The notes beneath the pieces were generated by a model, which had not been told where the DNA came from, did not search any database, and was given only the letters and a program-made list of their open reading frames with translations. Positions 48,201-61,187 of a stretch of DNA of 61,672 nucleotides are shown piece after piece (the first letter of the stretch is position 1; every line of letters begins with the position of its first letter). The DNA lies in contig JAEPRB010000236.1 of NCBI GenBank assembly GCA_016758965.1, forward strand, positions 1-61,672. Direction: 5' to 3'. Made by a program: the position numbers and the translations under genes. The stretch is from Circinella minor. Taxonomy: Eukaryota; Mucoromycota; Mucoromycetes; Mucorales; Lichtheimiaceae.

Positions 48201-51200
48201 TACAAATCATGCATTGCTTATTTAGATAAACTTACCTCAACTGAGGGCGACAAGAAATATACGGCAACACGTACTGAAGCTGAGGAATCTTTGGAGAGTA
48301 TTGAACATGGTAAACAATTTTTATATTGGCTTATCAAACATATTGAAACTTCCTTATATCCTGGTGCATCCTATCAACGTGTGGCAACCTCGTTACGTTT
48401 ATTGAGTACATTGATCAAGATTTTTGGTGTAACCGAATTACCAGTGCCTGCAGGATTTGGCGATCAACCAGTTGATTTCCCATTCCGAGTCCCCGTGGGC
48501 ACCCCACAATTGACAAAAGTGTTGATTGATACGTTGATGAATCCTTTCGATTTTAATCGTGTTCAGGCATTTGAGATCTTGTCACAATTTCCCAATCCAT
48601 TGCCAGATATTGAAAGTCGTCAAGATGCACAACATCTTTTATGGTGGGGTTTAGATAATGTTGTAAGCACAAGAGCTGGTGAAAGTGATAGTGGTGCAAT
48701 GGTGTTCCGCTTGATATTTACAAAATATGTCAAAGAATTGGGTTATGATCTATATCCAGAAAGAGATATCAAGCAAAAGGCCTCCCCTACAGTTGAATTG
48801 GCTCCAGGTACAAAATCTATAATGACAATATTTTAATTATAAACGAGTCTTGTTTATTCTTTTTGCCACTTAAGAGTTTAGTTTATTAATAATGGTGGGA
48901 ATTTCGTTTTAATAGTTGTTTTTACCGATCGATTATTGGATTTATTGGATAAACAAGTTGAAGCAGCTAAATCAAATTTACTTTTAGCAGCACAACAACA
49001 TCCCATGCATGGAACTCTTTTAGCTCTTCAGTAAGCAAAGAAAAAAAAAGGAAATTTATCCATTATAACAAGCAGATTAGATCATTTTTGTTATATCTAA
49101 ACGAGCAGTTTATGCTATTTTTTTTTAGATATATTTTCCGAGAGCTTGATTATCAGAATCCGTCTGTCCGTGCTAAATTAAGCGAATGGAAAAAGATCCA
49201 CAACCGTGCTTTGACTTTAGTTCACTCAGTATGTGCTACAGTTATGGATGTTCTTTCGAACCCTTCTCCTGAAGGTAATGTACCTTCATCATTCCGTGAA
49301 ATGGAAGAAGCAATTGATGATTTGATCGATGAATGTGGTGACGAAGGTGAAGATAATTCTTCAGGCCCTAAACATCAAGTTATTTTAAGTTGTTGTTGGC
49401 GTGCAGTCAAGGAAGCCAGGTAAATTTCTTTTCATTGAAACGAAGGAATAACCACAAATAGAAATGAATTGTTTTTACTAAGATGGTTCAAATTTTTAAA
49501 TAGTGCATTATTGGAAGTAATTATATCCAGAGCACCTGTTAGCCGTGAAAAATCAGTAAGTAATAAAAAAAAAAAGAGCGGTCTTATGTAGGCCTAGTTA
49601 AATCCAAGCGTTAAAAAAGAGGGGACATATGCTCATTATTTATTTTTTAATAGGGATTAATCTCTACCACTGATCTGAAAGAAAGTGGTGTACTGTTAAG
49701 AACTTTGTTGACCACGGTTCGACATCGTGGTGCCTTTTCAGCTGTCTATCCGGCCTATGTGTCACTTAATACCAGGCTATTGGATTCTGTAGATTCAACC
49801 ACAGCTGAAGTTCCAGCACAATGGCTTGAGGATAATCTTGCTAGTATTACATCAAACAATATTTCAATTACAAGGCGTAGTGCTGGGTTACCACTTTGTA
49901 TCTTGGCTATCGTTAGTAGTGAACGTTCATCCAAGAAGAAAATGTTGGACAAGACCATGAAAAGATTACTTGAGTTAGCAAACCAAGAACCTCCACCAGA
50001 TGCAGATCAACGTATTGATATGCCTCAAGTTCATGCTTATAATATTATGCGTACTATTTTCATGGATGCTAAATTGGCTACTGCTGTTCTTGGATATGCA
50101 TCCGATGGTTTTTCATTGGCTATTAGTGGATTTTCATCATCAAGGTTTTTTTTTTCTTCCTGTCTTTTTTTTATATTATGAAAGATATTTTTTTCTTTGG
50201 TCACAAAGTAATAATACGTAATATATAATTGTTATATTTATTTTATTTTTGTAGCTGGGCTATTCGTAACTGTGCTGTCATGTTGTTTTCAACATTATTA
50301 CAACGTACATTTGGTACCAAAAAGACCAAGGATGAACATAGTGCTGTGAACAAACTAACGGGACGTGAATTCTTTACACGATATCCACAACTTCATCCAT
50401 ATCTTTTGGAACAACTTAAAATTGCTGTGGATCAATTACTTGCCAAATCGACAGTAAGTATACTGGGTTGCTATGGTAGGGTAGAGCTATGTACTCAAGT
50501 TTTTTTTTTTTTTTTTTTTTTTTTGCTCTGTATGCGGGTTATCTAGGCGACAAGTACCGTTCATCCAGGTCTTTATCCTATTTTGACTCTATTATCACGT
50601 CTTCATCCATCAGTAATGGATGGTGCTGATCAAGTAACTGCAATGGCCCCCTTTGTACCACTTGTCACATCATGTGCTGTAAGCGCTATTTTCAAGGTAA
50701 ACAAATATATTTACATAAAGAGACTCATGTGAGAATGGAAAAAAAGGAACTTGAATATATATTAACATTTCCTGAAAAAAAAAAAGACACGTGAAATGGC
50801 TGCACGCGCTCTTGTTCCACTTATTCCTTCATCAAAACTTGTACAAACCACTCTTATGTTACTTGACGTACCTAGTGAATCAACACAAAATGAAATTCAT
50901 GGTCGTTTATTGCAAGTACAATTTTTGCTTCGTGGACATCTTTATCATATTGGTTTGAGAGATCATCTTTCTGATTTTATTAAACGTGTTCCTGCAGCAA
51001 TCCAAGCGACAGTCGCATGTGCTGATTTACTCAGTCGAATAACTTATGCGCTTGCATTGGATATTATCAGTGAATTCTTTTTTGATTGTGCGTGGATTTT
51101 CATTGATAGAGATCAAGGAGTTGTTGAAGGTAAAATAATAATAATAGGAATTGTATTTTATATACTGCAAATCATTTTCAGCTAATTCAATAATTGGTGG

Positions 51201-53349
51201 GTTGTAAATTTATGTAGAGCTTAAGGAACTAGTAAATGAAAACTTTGAACCTTTGCGAAAATATGTATTGGACCAATGTCGGGAAGGACTTGCGGTACCA
51301 GTAGATCCACAACAAGTTGTTATTGGTGGTTTTCTTGCCCGTCGCTCTATGGCAGAAATTCTCGTACAATACGCTTTACAAAAGAAGGATGTATCTGATG
51401 TCGTACACTTATTGGATGATGTTGATTATGAAGTTCGTTTGATATCCATGACATTATTAGAAAAGCATAGCAACTACGATATGAAGGGGTAAAGAATATT
51501 TTTTTAATAATATACCTCATGGTTATGATTTGAGCTAAAGACTCAAAAAATATATAACTGGTTATTATTTTTTCTCAATTATTTTTTCTTATTTAATAGG
51601 ATGGATGCCTTACAACAACAATTGTTGATCAAAACATTCCAAGGAGAATCGAATCCCAATTGTTTTGTTTTAGCGGCCAAATTCTTACTTGTGTTAAAGC
51701 TTGACTTCACTCATGTTTCTTTTACACGTGTTGAATATTGGAATCAACTTGTAGATCAATTCGTTAGCAGTCGATCTCAAGCCGTTACTGAATCTGTTCT
51801 TCCTTTGTTAGGCTCGTTGCTTTCACAAGTAAGAAAAACCATATATTTTTGTAAATGTAAATGATTCAGACTACTTACTGTGCTGTGCTATAATGGACTG
51901 CTTTGATATATATATATGTAGATTATTGAAGAAGGTATCAATGTTGATGATAAAGAATGGCTCAACCAATGCATATCATTATGGAGTAAATATGTGGTTG
52001 CCAACAGTCGTAAGGAAATTGTAAGCTTGTAACATTGATGATAATGCACGTATATGTGTATGTTTATATAGTATTAATTATTTATGGATGGGGCCTTTGT
52101 ATTCTTATCATAGACTCTTCCACTTCGTGAAGCAGCTGTAGAATCCATTCGATTTATGGCAATGCATATTTTCGAAAATGAGGAAACTATACAAGTTCAA
52201 TTGACAATCACACAGTTACTTCAAGATGATGATATCGATATTCGAAATGCTATTGCAGAAATTACTTCAAAAGCTTTAAAATTAGAGGTAACGTTTTATA
52301 TCTCTTTTTTTAGCCCTAAATATTTATTGTTGTATTGGCTGATAATAATCGCCCAAGAATCGAAAGAGGAAAAGAATAAAACACAACATATACTTATTAC
52401 AAATAGAATTCTTTCCTTCATACATAGGCACCTGTTCATCCTGAACGAGCAACTGAATTAGTATATAGTAATTTAAGCAAGAGTCAACAACATTTGAAAG
52501 AGCTATCATCCTCTCTTTGCTCTGTGTTACTTGGAGAAGAAAAACTACGTAAGAAATAGTATATAATAGTTTGGATATTAATTACGAATATATATATATA
52601 TATATATATACATTGAGGTTGAAATATTAAAACAATATTCTATGTATTAGAAACAACCTGTGAAACCGAGTTAGCATCAGTCAAAGCATTATTCGCAAAA
52701 GAAAATCCAAATATTTACAAGGAGGATATTATTGATGTACAATGGGCATACAACGTACTAGACCTTTTGGAAGGACGGCATACATCTATTGCACTAACCG
52801 ATTCTATCAGCACAATGGAAGAAAATGTTAAATACCTTCGCAAGTTATTGAATAATACGTCGATCGATGTAAGTTAATTATAATTTTATAATTAGCATTT
52901 CGTCCTTTTCTTCTAAAGCATCCGTACTAATTGCATTTTACCTATAGGTGATGACTCGAGGTCCGTATGGTATCACATCTCAACCAACTGTTTTCTTGGC
53001 TGTTTATCGTGCATTATTAGCAGCAATTTTGGTTTACAATTATCTTGAACGAAGAGATAATATGATGGATTACTTGAAACTTACAAAAGGTAAAGAAAAA
53101 TGATAGTGATAAACAGAATACTACACCTAATATAAAAGAACATAGCACATTAATAATAGTAAACTTGTGTACTTTACGTTTATAGAATTGGATACCATTA
53201 CACAGCAAATGTCACAAGATTCACTCCACCCGTTGTTGCGACAATTGAATCTTGATTTATCCTCAAAAATTGCCATGTTTGCAAGAAAATGTGGATCGCC
53301 CGAAAATCAATATATGTTTCTTATTGCACCTGATTTTAAAAAACTCTAA
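45244..53349 (+). CDS. TRM732: THADA/Trm732 family protein, tRNA 2'-O-ribose methylation cofactor (about 1,978 aa)
   Basis: I placed 22 exons: 45244-45448, 45610-46486, 46582-46858, 46960-47091, 47193-47426, 47545-47815, 47926-48807, 48916-49030, 49129-49419, 49504-49555, 49654-50144, 50255-50453, 50547-50696, 50787-51129, 51218-51488, 51600-51828, 51922-52020, 52114-52287, 52428-52548, 52651-52868, 52948-53089 and 53186-53349. They total 5937 nt with every joint in frame. The diagnostic DUF2428 segment lies in exons 11-12 (residues ~1113-1342): LLTTVRHRGAFSAVYPAYVS, ITRRSAGLPLCILAI, QVHAYNIMRTIFMDAKL and SSWAIRNCAVMLFSTLLQR. The rest is helical HEAT/armadillo-like repeats. In yeast Trm732 partners the methyltransferase Trm7 to modify position 32 of the tRNA anticodon loop. 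Human THADA is about 1,950 residues, close to this model; yeast Trm732 is shorter. Introns are 80-160 bp. Confidence 0.93.
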
Positions 53350-54042
53350 TAGACTAGCTACAGTATCTAGTATATATATAGACAGATCATGTTATCAAAA
53401 AAGCTTATTATTATTAATTAAATATTCAATGTATATCTTTTAATTTATATATATATATATCGCCTTTTCGTTTGATTTTGCATTGGTGGATACTATTACA
53501 GTTATCCTACCACTATCATGTGTTATTGATCCAAACACAATATGAGTGTGAAATTTAATAAGGACGAAGAGATGAATAATTAAAACGACAATTTTATCTT
53601 ATTTTATTTTTATTACTAAGGTATTGTTAAGTTCTTAGGTTGAATCGGCAGATTAAACACAATTGAGTATATCAAGAAATTTAACTCAAGGCAATTGGAT
53701 GAAATAAAATTATGGTATGATCCAAAATTTAATTAAGAGGAAGAAAGAGGCTAAGATTTATGATTATATGAGAGAAAAATAATAGATTTGTAAGCTTATT
53801 TTGGACCTATAATTATGCCAAACCACAAAAGAGAAAATATCACTTGGAAATATGAGTTGGATTAACCATCCAAAAAGTGGATATAAGAGTATGTATCTTA
53901 TTATAAAAAAAATGTAAAGATAAAAAGCTAGGCTAAAAATCTTTGATCTTTATAATTAGCGTCCATCAATGAAATTCATTCTTAGCTTCTGCAGATTATC
54001 ATATCCATTTTTTTTTATACGTAACTATGTTTATTATTATTA
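53350..54042. other. intergenic, no gene
   Basis: AT-rich 3' region of the TRM732 gene. No coding frame I can support. Confidence 0.45.
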
Positions 54043-54399
54043 CTACAATTTGTTCATATGATCCGTACTAAGGGGAAAAGTTTTAATGAGGGTTTTTTTT
54101 GAGAATATAACATATCGTGCAGCGATTCGCTCTGCTAGATGTCGTCGTACGGTATTATGAATTCTGTTAATTATTTCTTTTTCAATATTGTAAGAAATGC
54201 ATTGTTGACTTAGGATCATAATATAAGCCAATTTCGTTCTTGAGTGTCGTTTTTCTGGGGCTTCTGGTTTCTTTGTATCCCTTGTACTTGACTCGTCAAA
54301 AGATTCGTTCGACGAAAGTGTTTTTGTTCGATATCGTTGGGCAGAATGTGGATGATTGAGAACACTTAATGCTACCACTTTCTTCAATACGTATGGCAA
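54043..54399 (-). CDS. possible small hypothetical protein (118 codons)
   Basis: The frame starts MPYVLKKVVALSVLNHPHSA, passes a polar Ser/Glu/Lys-rich stretch, and then has a helical basic segment (YNIEKEIINRIHNTVRRHLA) before ending STDHMNKL. Composition is protein-like. A neighbouring frame just upstream reads MFTSPEPSFSDYIAIRIEES, so the true gene could begin there and contain a frameshift or intron. No family recognised. It may be debris, given the transposon fragments to its right. Confidence 0.3.
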   Translation of the reverse strand: MPYVLKKVVALSVLNHPHSAQRYRTKTLSSNESFDESSTRDTKKPEAPEKRHSRTKLAYIMILSQQCISYNIEKEIINRIHNTVRRHLAERIAARYVIFSKKTLIKTFPLSTDHMNKL

Positions 54400-54544
54400 T
54401 ATAATCAGAAAAAGAGGGTTCAGGTGAGGTAAACATAGTAAAAGAATTTGGAAGATGATGGTTATTAATATTGCTTCAATATTTTTTTCTGCTGTTTATA
54501 TGTATTTTTATGTCCTTGTTCATGTAATTTAATTTGAACAAGTA

Positions 54545-55245
54545 CACCACGGCTAAAATGAGTAATAAAAATGAATGGACTTCCATGGATCTGCATGATC
54601 ATTAATGCCATGAATCTCTATGAAACGTGTCACTTCATGGAGATTCATAGATCTATGCAGAATCATAGATATTCAGTCATATCCATTACCTATTTATATA
54701 CAGATTCATGCAGATTCGTGGATTTTCAGCACCTAGTTTTCGAATAATATATATTTTACTTTATGAACATATACATTATACTGTAGCTATAACATGGTTG
54801 AAACCAGTTCTATTATATTATGATAGGCACTTTGAATAATAAAATTTTATTTTTGTGGGTCATTAACTATATGAGATAATGAGAAAAGTAGTAAAAGAAG
54901 TGCGTGGGAATACTACTTCTCGTCAAACGATTATGGTTTCACGAAGTATAAGTATGCGATTTCATAGATTATCACTCATATTTACAAAGCATGCATTTTC
55001 ATTCATAATCATAGATATCTTTTCATAGATATTTGTTTAATTTTATGCAGATTCATATATCACTCAGAGTCATACATTGTCACTCAGATTCATTAAGTTT
55101 TGTAATAGAGATTCATGGATTTATTTCCATGAAAATGAATGATTGTCTTTTTTCATGCATATTCATAGAGAAGCATGATATTTCATAACCCATAATTCAT
55201 ATTCATAGAGAATTAAGCAATTCCATGCATTTTTTAGCCGTGGTG
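54545..55245. mobile_element. 701-bp non-autonomous DNA transposon with terminal inverted repeats (CACTA-like)
   Basis: The left end CACCACGGCTAAAATG is mirrored at the right end by CATTTTTTAGCCGTGGTG reading inward (14 bp matching apart from A-run length). Both ends are flanked by GTA (54542-54544 and 55246-55248), a 3-bp target duplication. CAC- termini plus a 3-bp duplication fit the CACTA/EnSpm-type superfamily. Inside are many copies of variants of ATTCATAGAT and GATTCAT(A/G) in both orientations, resembling transposase-binding subterminal repeats. No coding frame is present, so movement would depend on a transposase from elsewhere. Confidence 0.7.
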
Positions 55246-55707
55246 GTAGCAACAAGTGATTATAATGCCTTTTGAGTATTTTTCTTATTAATAAGTTTTC
55301 TGCTGATTATACTTTATATTTTTTGATAACTCAATATATATACACATAGTTTCTTTTTATACTTCTTTTTTTTAAGTGGATACATTAAGTTTATTATAAC
55401 AGCGGCCATAAGGACGAGAGAGAGAGAAAATGATAGTAAAGTGTTAGAAGGGGGATGATTGTACGATAATATTATTATTTTTGAATCTTTGATGCTTCTT
55501 AGTTAACACGTTTGTTAGTAAAATTCTGATTGAGAGGCTTGGTATCTTGATTTGAGACATATACCAAGTCATATGGCTCTTGGGTAGTTGTTATATTGCG
55601 TTTTCCCTTGAAAATCAGGAGATAATACAATTTCAATGGGGTATTAGTTAGCAATATCTGTCGATCGATTTCGTGTTGATCGAAAATCTCTTGCTTCTCC
55701 AGTTATG
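55246..55707. other. spacer with no gene
   Basis: AT-rich DNA with a short (GA)n run near 55420. No recognisable feature. Retroelement-derived sequence may extend into it. Confidence 0.35.
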
Positions 55708-56862
55708 CTAATCTCCTTTTTTTGTTAATATCTTGATTTGATAATATGTTTTTATATAATATTTTACAGATCTGATCAATTTAATAATTCTCTTGTCGTT
55801 TTCAAATTCAATGCAGGAAAGAGGTAACTCGAGTAGATCGACGAGTTGGTCATCATTGGGAATAAGGTTGTTGAAATATATCAATGTCGTTAAGTGTGTC
55901 ATCGATGTTTTCATATGAATTCATTTTGGTTCGGAAGTGAAGCAGTGAAGGTTATCCTAAAAAGGATTTCCGGTACATTACTGTATATATAAAGTCGACT
56001 CCCATGCATGGCCCTTCTTAGAAGTTTTCCTTCTCTTGCTTTTATATATTATATGTGCTATTTCCACAATCCTTATGTATATAAAATGGTTCTAACCATT
56101 TATCGACTAGTTTCCCTGAGAAGGATGTCTCAATTGATTTATTGTATAGTTCTACAACATCTCCAACTTCAACGGGTGGTTGCTTCAAATATTTTCTTTT
56201 CGCATTTATTTTCTTGTCAATCGTTTTTCTTTGTGTAACTTGTGATTGTTTGATAACGTGTGCTGCTTCTTCTCTTATTGTATGCAATGTGCTTATTTGT
56301 TGTACTAACAAGTCTGTTATTTTCTCATCTTCTGTTTTACCGTTCCAATCTGGTGTTTCCATAATACATTGATATGGTGTTGATGGTTCGTACCCATTTA
56401 GTAAGTATAATGGCGTTTGTTTTGTTGCGCTATGTATGTTTTATTGTTCTGAGAGCAAAAGCCACAACACTGAGATAATTATCCCATCTACGTATCTTTT
56501 TGTTTTGGGAATTTTTTTTTCAATACATCAGATAACGTGCGTATGGCTCTTTCAGCAGCTTCATTTCGGGCACTATGATAAGAAGTTATGTATTTTCTTC
56601 TTATTGCTAAACATTTACACGCTGTTTCTGTTATTTTGTTTACAAATGGAAGACCATTGTGGCATGTAATATCTTTAATCAGAAAAAAACTATTTCTGGG
56701 GTATTTAATCGTCGTAACGTACGCAATAACTCTATCCATTTCGTATAAAAAATCAACTGCTATTATGACATACTACATACCCGATTTGCTGGGGCTACAA
56801 TGTTTAATATCCATACTAACTTGTAAAAGAGGTCTTGATGTTACAGGAATTGAATGAAGCCC
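55708..56862 (-). mobile_element. decayed Ty3/gypsy-type retrotransposon fragment (integrase and 3' end of pol)
   Basis: Reading leftwards from 56862, integrase core segments appear: PLLQVSMDIKHC, then an in-frame TAG, then YVIIAVDFLYEMDRV, ITCHNGLPFVNK, and YHSARNEAAERAIRTL. After a stop and frame change come the region aligned with WDNYLxxVAFALRT, then YLLNGYEPSTPYQ and the post-core domain PVEVGDVVELYNK ... DKWLEPFYI. The second catalytic Asp of the D,D-35-E triad appears as His (CHNG where SDNG is usual). A further frame at 55914-55708 (PNDDQLVDLLELPLSCIEFE) may be the pol tail. Stops, frameshifts and the missing rest of the element show it is inactive. No LTRs seen. Confidence 0.75.
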
Positions 56863-58116
56863 TTCTTGTATAACAGTTTAGAAAATCGTTGATGCAATAT
56901 GAATAGTGGAGGATATATATGCTCAGTACAACGCTTTATAATCAGCAGTCATTACTGGTTGTTACTTATTACTAGATCCGAAAAAAAAAGTTAATAAAAC
57001 ATATCATCGTAATTAAAATATGTTATCTTATAAAGTCATACCCAATATGATGAACATACAAACTGCACGAGAATTATTTCACAGATATTTAAGAGAAAGA
57101 CGATCACCCTTCAAGGATAGGCACAAGTATAAAACCTATAGAAATAAAACAATACACGTCAAACAAAAATCGTCAACAAAAGTTAAGCCATGACAATTGA
57201 ACCTTTCTCTTTCGATTTAATAATTTTGTTCTTATTGATGCATTAAAATTATGTCAACAAAACAAGTATTATCTAGCTTTTATTACATTATTGTATAGCA
57301 CATAAACGTATTTGACCGCTCTGGTATATTTTGGCTAATGGTTCTCACTTCCCATTTTTTTTTTAGAATGACGCTCGCGATTTTTCTTACAGTAGTAGAT
57401 ATATTCTATGATACAATCAGAATACATGACTTGTGCCAGTCGGAAAAAAAACTATATGATATGTATATTAAAAATAGGATCTACCAAGCTGAAAATTAGA
57501 ATATGACAAGCCATTAGTGAAAAGATTGTATAAAAACTAGAGCTAAATCAAAAGAAGTTACAATGGATTGAGGACGTAAAATTTGAGCCACACATCATTT
57601 TACAATCCCATTTTAGGGTGGCACATGATACTCGTTAGTAAATTAAGGTTACCGTGGTAAAATATTAAAAAAAAAAAAAACCAATAGCTTTTGGATCACG
57701 TGTAACATACATTCTAGGGCACTTTAATATTCTCTGTTGTCCATTCGTTGGATATAAAAACTGTAATAATTTCACTTTTGTTATATATTACAGTTTCTTA
57801 AAAGAATAACTCAAGAATGACGGACATAAAAGCATATGAAATATCTTTTACAGATGAAATTGCACATCGTTCAGTACAGATACGTAACACTTGACAACGA
57901 GGCTGTGAGAAATGAGATAGCAAGAAAATCAAGTAATGATATGTTCTCGTGTGAGCTTTTTTTTTTCCAAACGGAAAAATCACCGGGGCTAAACACTTCT
58001 CCCTTTTCCGATATTATTAAACCCCACATTTTCTTTATATATTTGTTCTCGACAAAGTGCCAATTTACTACATCTTTTCTTTATTCACTTTTTTTTTCAT
58101 TTGAAATCATCAAATA
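56863..58116. other. upstream region of the FAT1-like gene
   Basis: AT-rich gene-free DNA. The last few hundred bases should contain the promoter of the acyl-CoA synthetase gene. No distinct motif I can defend. Confidence 0.45.
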
Positions 58117-60969
58117 ATGGTTCTCGGTAATAAACAAATTACATACGCTTTAATCTAACAATTTATTATAATACATCTCATGTTAACTATTATGATAAAA
58201 TTATAAACAGGAATTCTTGCAACTGCTGCTCTAGGTGGAATGTATCTTGGATCCAAACATTCTGTTGTAAATGATCTGACTCATTTACGTGCAATGGGAA
58301 CTGTTCTGATCAAGTATGATTTCCATATGTTTAAAAAACATTATTTTCACTTTTTGAAAAAAAAAAACTTATACAATGATTGTTTATTTACTGTAATACA
58401 GCCACAGAAGAGTTGAAAAACAAGATAAAATACATTTGTATTACCATTTTAGAAATAAAGCCAAAGCTTATCCAGATCGTATATTTTTGATTTTTGAAGG
58501 TCGAACGTATACTTACAGACAACTTGAGCTCGGTATGTAAACTAGTTTTATTTTTGGCTTCATATCAGAATATGTATAAAAATAAAACTAACTATATATA
58601 ATTTATAGCTTCTAACCGTTTGGTAACATATTCTAATGACAAATTTAAGAATATTAGACTTTAAATAGTACTAAATACAACATATATATATATATATATA
58701 TATTACTTTAAAATAGGCACATTGGCTTTTGGCACAAAATGTGAAGCCTAAAGGTAAAAAGAAAAAAAAACTTCCTATCTCTTCTCACTTTTAGGTCCAT
58801 TTACATATTTATTTTCCAACAGATTTTACCTAATAACCTATTACTCATATATTAGATATTGTATGTATGATGCTACAAAATCATCCAACATTTTATATTG
58901 CAATGTGGGCAATTATGAAGATTGGTGCCATCCCATCCTTTATTAATACCAACTTACAAGAAGATGCGTTGTTGCATTGTTTGACTGTTGCCAAGGCCAG
59001 AATCTTTTTATTTGATCCCATATATGAAGAACAAGTGAGTACTGTTGAAGATAGAGCACGTGGTTCAGGTGTAACACTTTACGCGTTTGGTGAAGCGACT
59101 GAATATAATGGTAAATATACAAGCTCACTTGCTCCAGCATTGACACCTAAAGCACTTTCTGCATATTCGGATAATGATACAAGTGAATCATTAATTAAGG
59201 GTGTAGGTCTTAAAGACCCTGCATGGTTAATTTATACCTCTGGCACTACTGGACTACCAAAGTTAAGTGTTATATTACAGATATTTAAATGCCGGAAAAA
59301 AAACTTGAAATAAAGGATAATTCAAATTCATGTTCCCTAATATATTTTTTTTTTGATAACAATAGGCAGCAATTGTTCAGCATTCACGTTTGAATGGTAT
59401 TATTTGGGGTAGCTCAGTACTTTCGGGTATGACAAAAGATGATGTCGCCTATTGTTGCCTTCCACTGTACCATAGTTCAGCACGTAAGTTATTATATATG
59501 GTAAATATACCCTGTTATTTAACAATTCTCTTATAATTTCTATTTTTTATTGGGAATGTTATTACAGTGTATATGGCTACACATATTTCATTAAATGTGG
59601 GTGGCACACTTGTTCTTGCGCGTAAATTTTCAGTGACTACCTTTTGGGATGATGTTTACAACAACAAAGTAACAATTAATTTTGTAAGTAACTTTATAGT
59701 AATTAACAAGACTATTTGTTGTGCATGTGAAGTGCTATAACTAATTTTTTGTATATATATATAATCCTTTCCCTGTGATTATCTATTTACGTAGTATATT
59801 GGGGAATTATGCCGGTACTTGATGAATCGGGACCCACATCCTTACGAAAATAAGCATAAAGTGAAAACTTTCTATGGTAACGGCATGCCACCAGAGATAT
59901 GGAACCAATTCCGTGCGAGGTTTGGAATTGAAAATATTTGCGAATTTTACGGTGCAACAGAAGGTCCCGGTGGCATTATTAATTTAAATCGTAATGAACA
60001 TAGTGCTGGTGCCGTCGGTTATTATGGTTCACTCGTTCGTACGCTTATTCGTTTCAATCTCAAGATCATCAAAATTGATCCAATTACTGAAGAACCTATT
60101 CGCGATAGAAATGGTTTCTGTATTGAATGTAATTATGATGAACCAGGAGAATTGTTAATTAGTATGAAAACTCAAGGAGGACGTGGTCGATTTGATGGAT
60201 ATTATAAGAATGAAAAAGCAACAAGTAAAAAGATTATTCAAGATGCTTTGAAGGAAGGCGATATGTGAGGATATTTTTAAATTAAATGTATTAATCTAAA
60301 GCTGTTAAAATAATATAGTAATTGAAACTATAACAAACGGATGGTTAACAAGATGATACTAATTACTATTATTATTCCTATTGTTACTATAGCTATTTCC
60401 GCACAGGTGATTTATTAAAAATGAATAAAGATGGCATGTATTACTTTTTGGATCGACTTGGTGATACATTTAGATGGCATTCTGAAAATGTGGCAACCAC
60501 AGAAGTATCACAAGTAGTTTCCAAATACCCTGCTGTCGCAGAAGCGAATGTATTCGGTGTCAAGGTGCCTAATCATGTGGGTCGTGCCGGCATGGTGACT
60601 CTTATTTTACGTCCCAACACAGAATTGGACTTTGCTGACTTTCACGATTATTTGTCAAAAAACTTGCCCAAGTATGCTGTTCCATTATTCATTCGATTCG
60701 TTCCTTCAATGAATATCACAGGCACCTTTAAGGTAACTATTACTACTCCTTAATAATGTCTATTATTATTTATATTGTGACTCGTTATTTTTATTAATTC
60801 ATCCATTTTATTTAAACAATCTAAGCAACAAAAAGTACTTTTCCGTGATCAGGGCATTGATAATGTTCCCGAAGATCAAAAGCCTATTTACTGGTTGAAG
60901 AATCAATCCTATGTTCCTTTTACTGGGAAAGATTATGCAAATGTGGCTGCTGGAAAACACAAACTATAA
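58117..60969 (+). CDS. FAT1: very-long-chain acyl-CoA synthetase / fatty acid transporter (FAT1/FATP family), about 629 aa
   Basis: Eleven exons: 58117-58126, 58211-58313, 58402-58532, 58609-58622, 58717-58753, 58856-59262, 59366-59483, 59568-59683, 59795-60264, 60393-60732 and 60826-60969. The ATP/AMP-binding motif YTSGTTGLPK is at residues 225-234, FYGATEGPGG is the second adenylate-forming block, and DRLGDTFRWHSENVATTEV (489-507) is the FATP/VLACS motif. The N-terminus has a short hydrophobic Gly/Ala segment, as expected for a membrane-associated enzyme of ER, peroxisome or lipid droplet. It should activate long and very long fatty acids to CoA esters. One oddity: the exon 6/7 joint keeps frame only if exon 6 ends AAG before TTAAGT. 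The obvious GT donor one base earlier shifts the frame. Confidence 0.9.
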
Positions 60970-61187
60970 TTCATTAATATTCATTATATACTACGTACTT
61001 TTCTGTAATAATAATGCTGAAGATAATAATAAAATAACGCTTAACTTTTTACTTATTTATTACTACATACAAGAAAATACATATCATATTTTTTTTCACC
61101 AACTTTTAAAAAATGTGTGATATTTATAATAATACAATAAAAATTACATTTTTTTGTTGGACAAGTTCTTGTTTTTACCAATCCATA

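Noticed and set aside
58943..59146. Minus-strand frame opposite FAT1 exon 6
   Set aside because: Shadow of the real coding exon on the plus strand.
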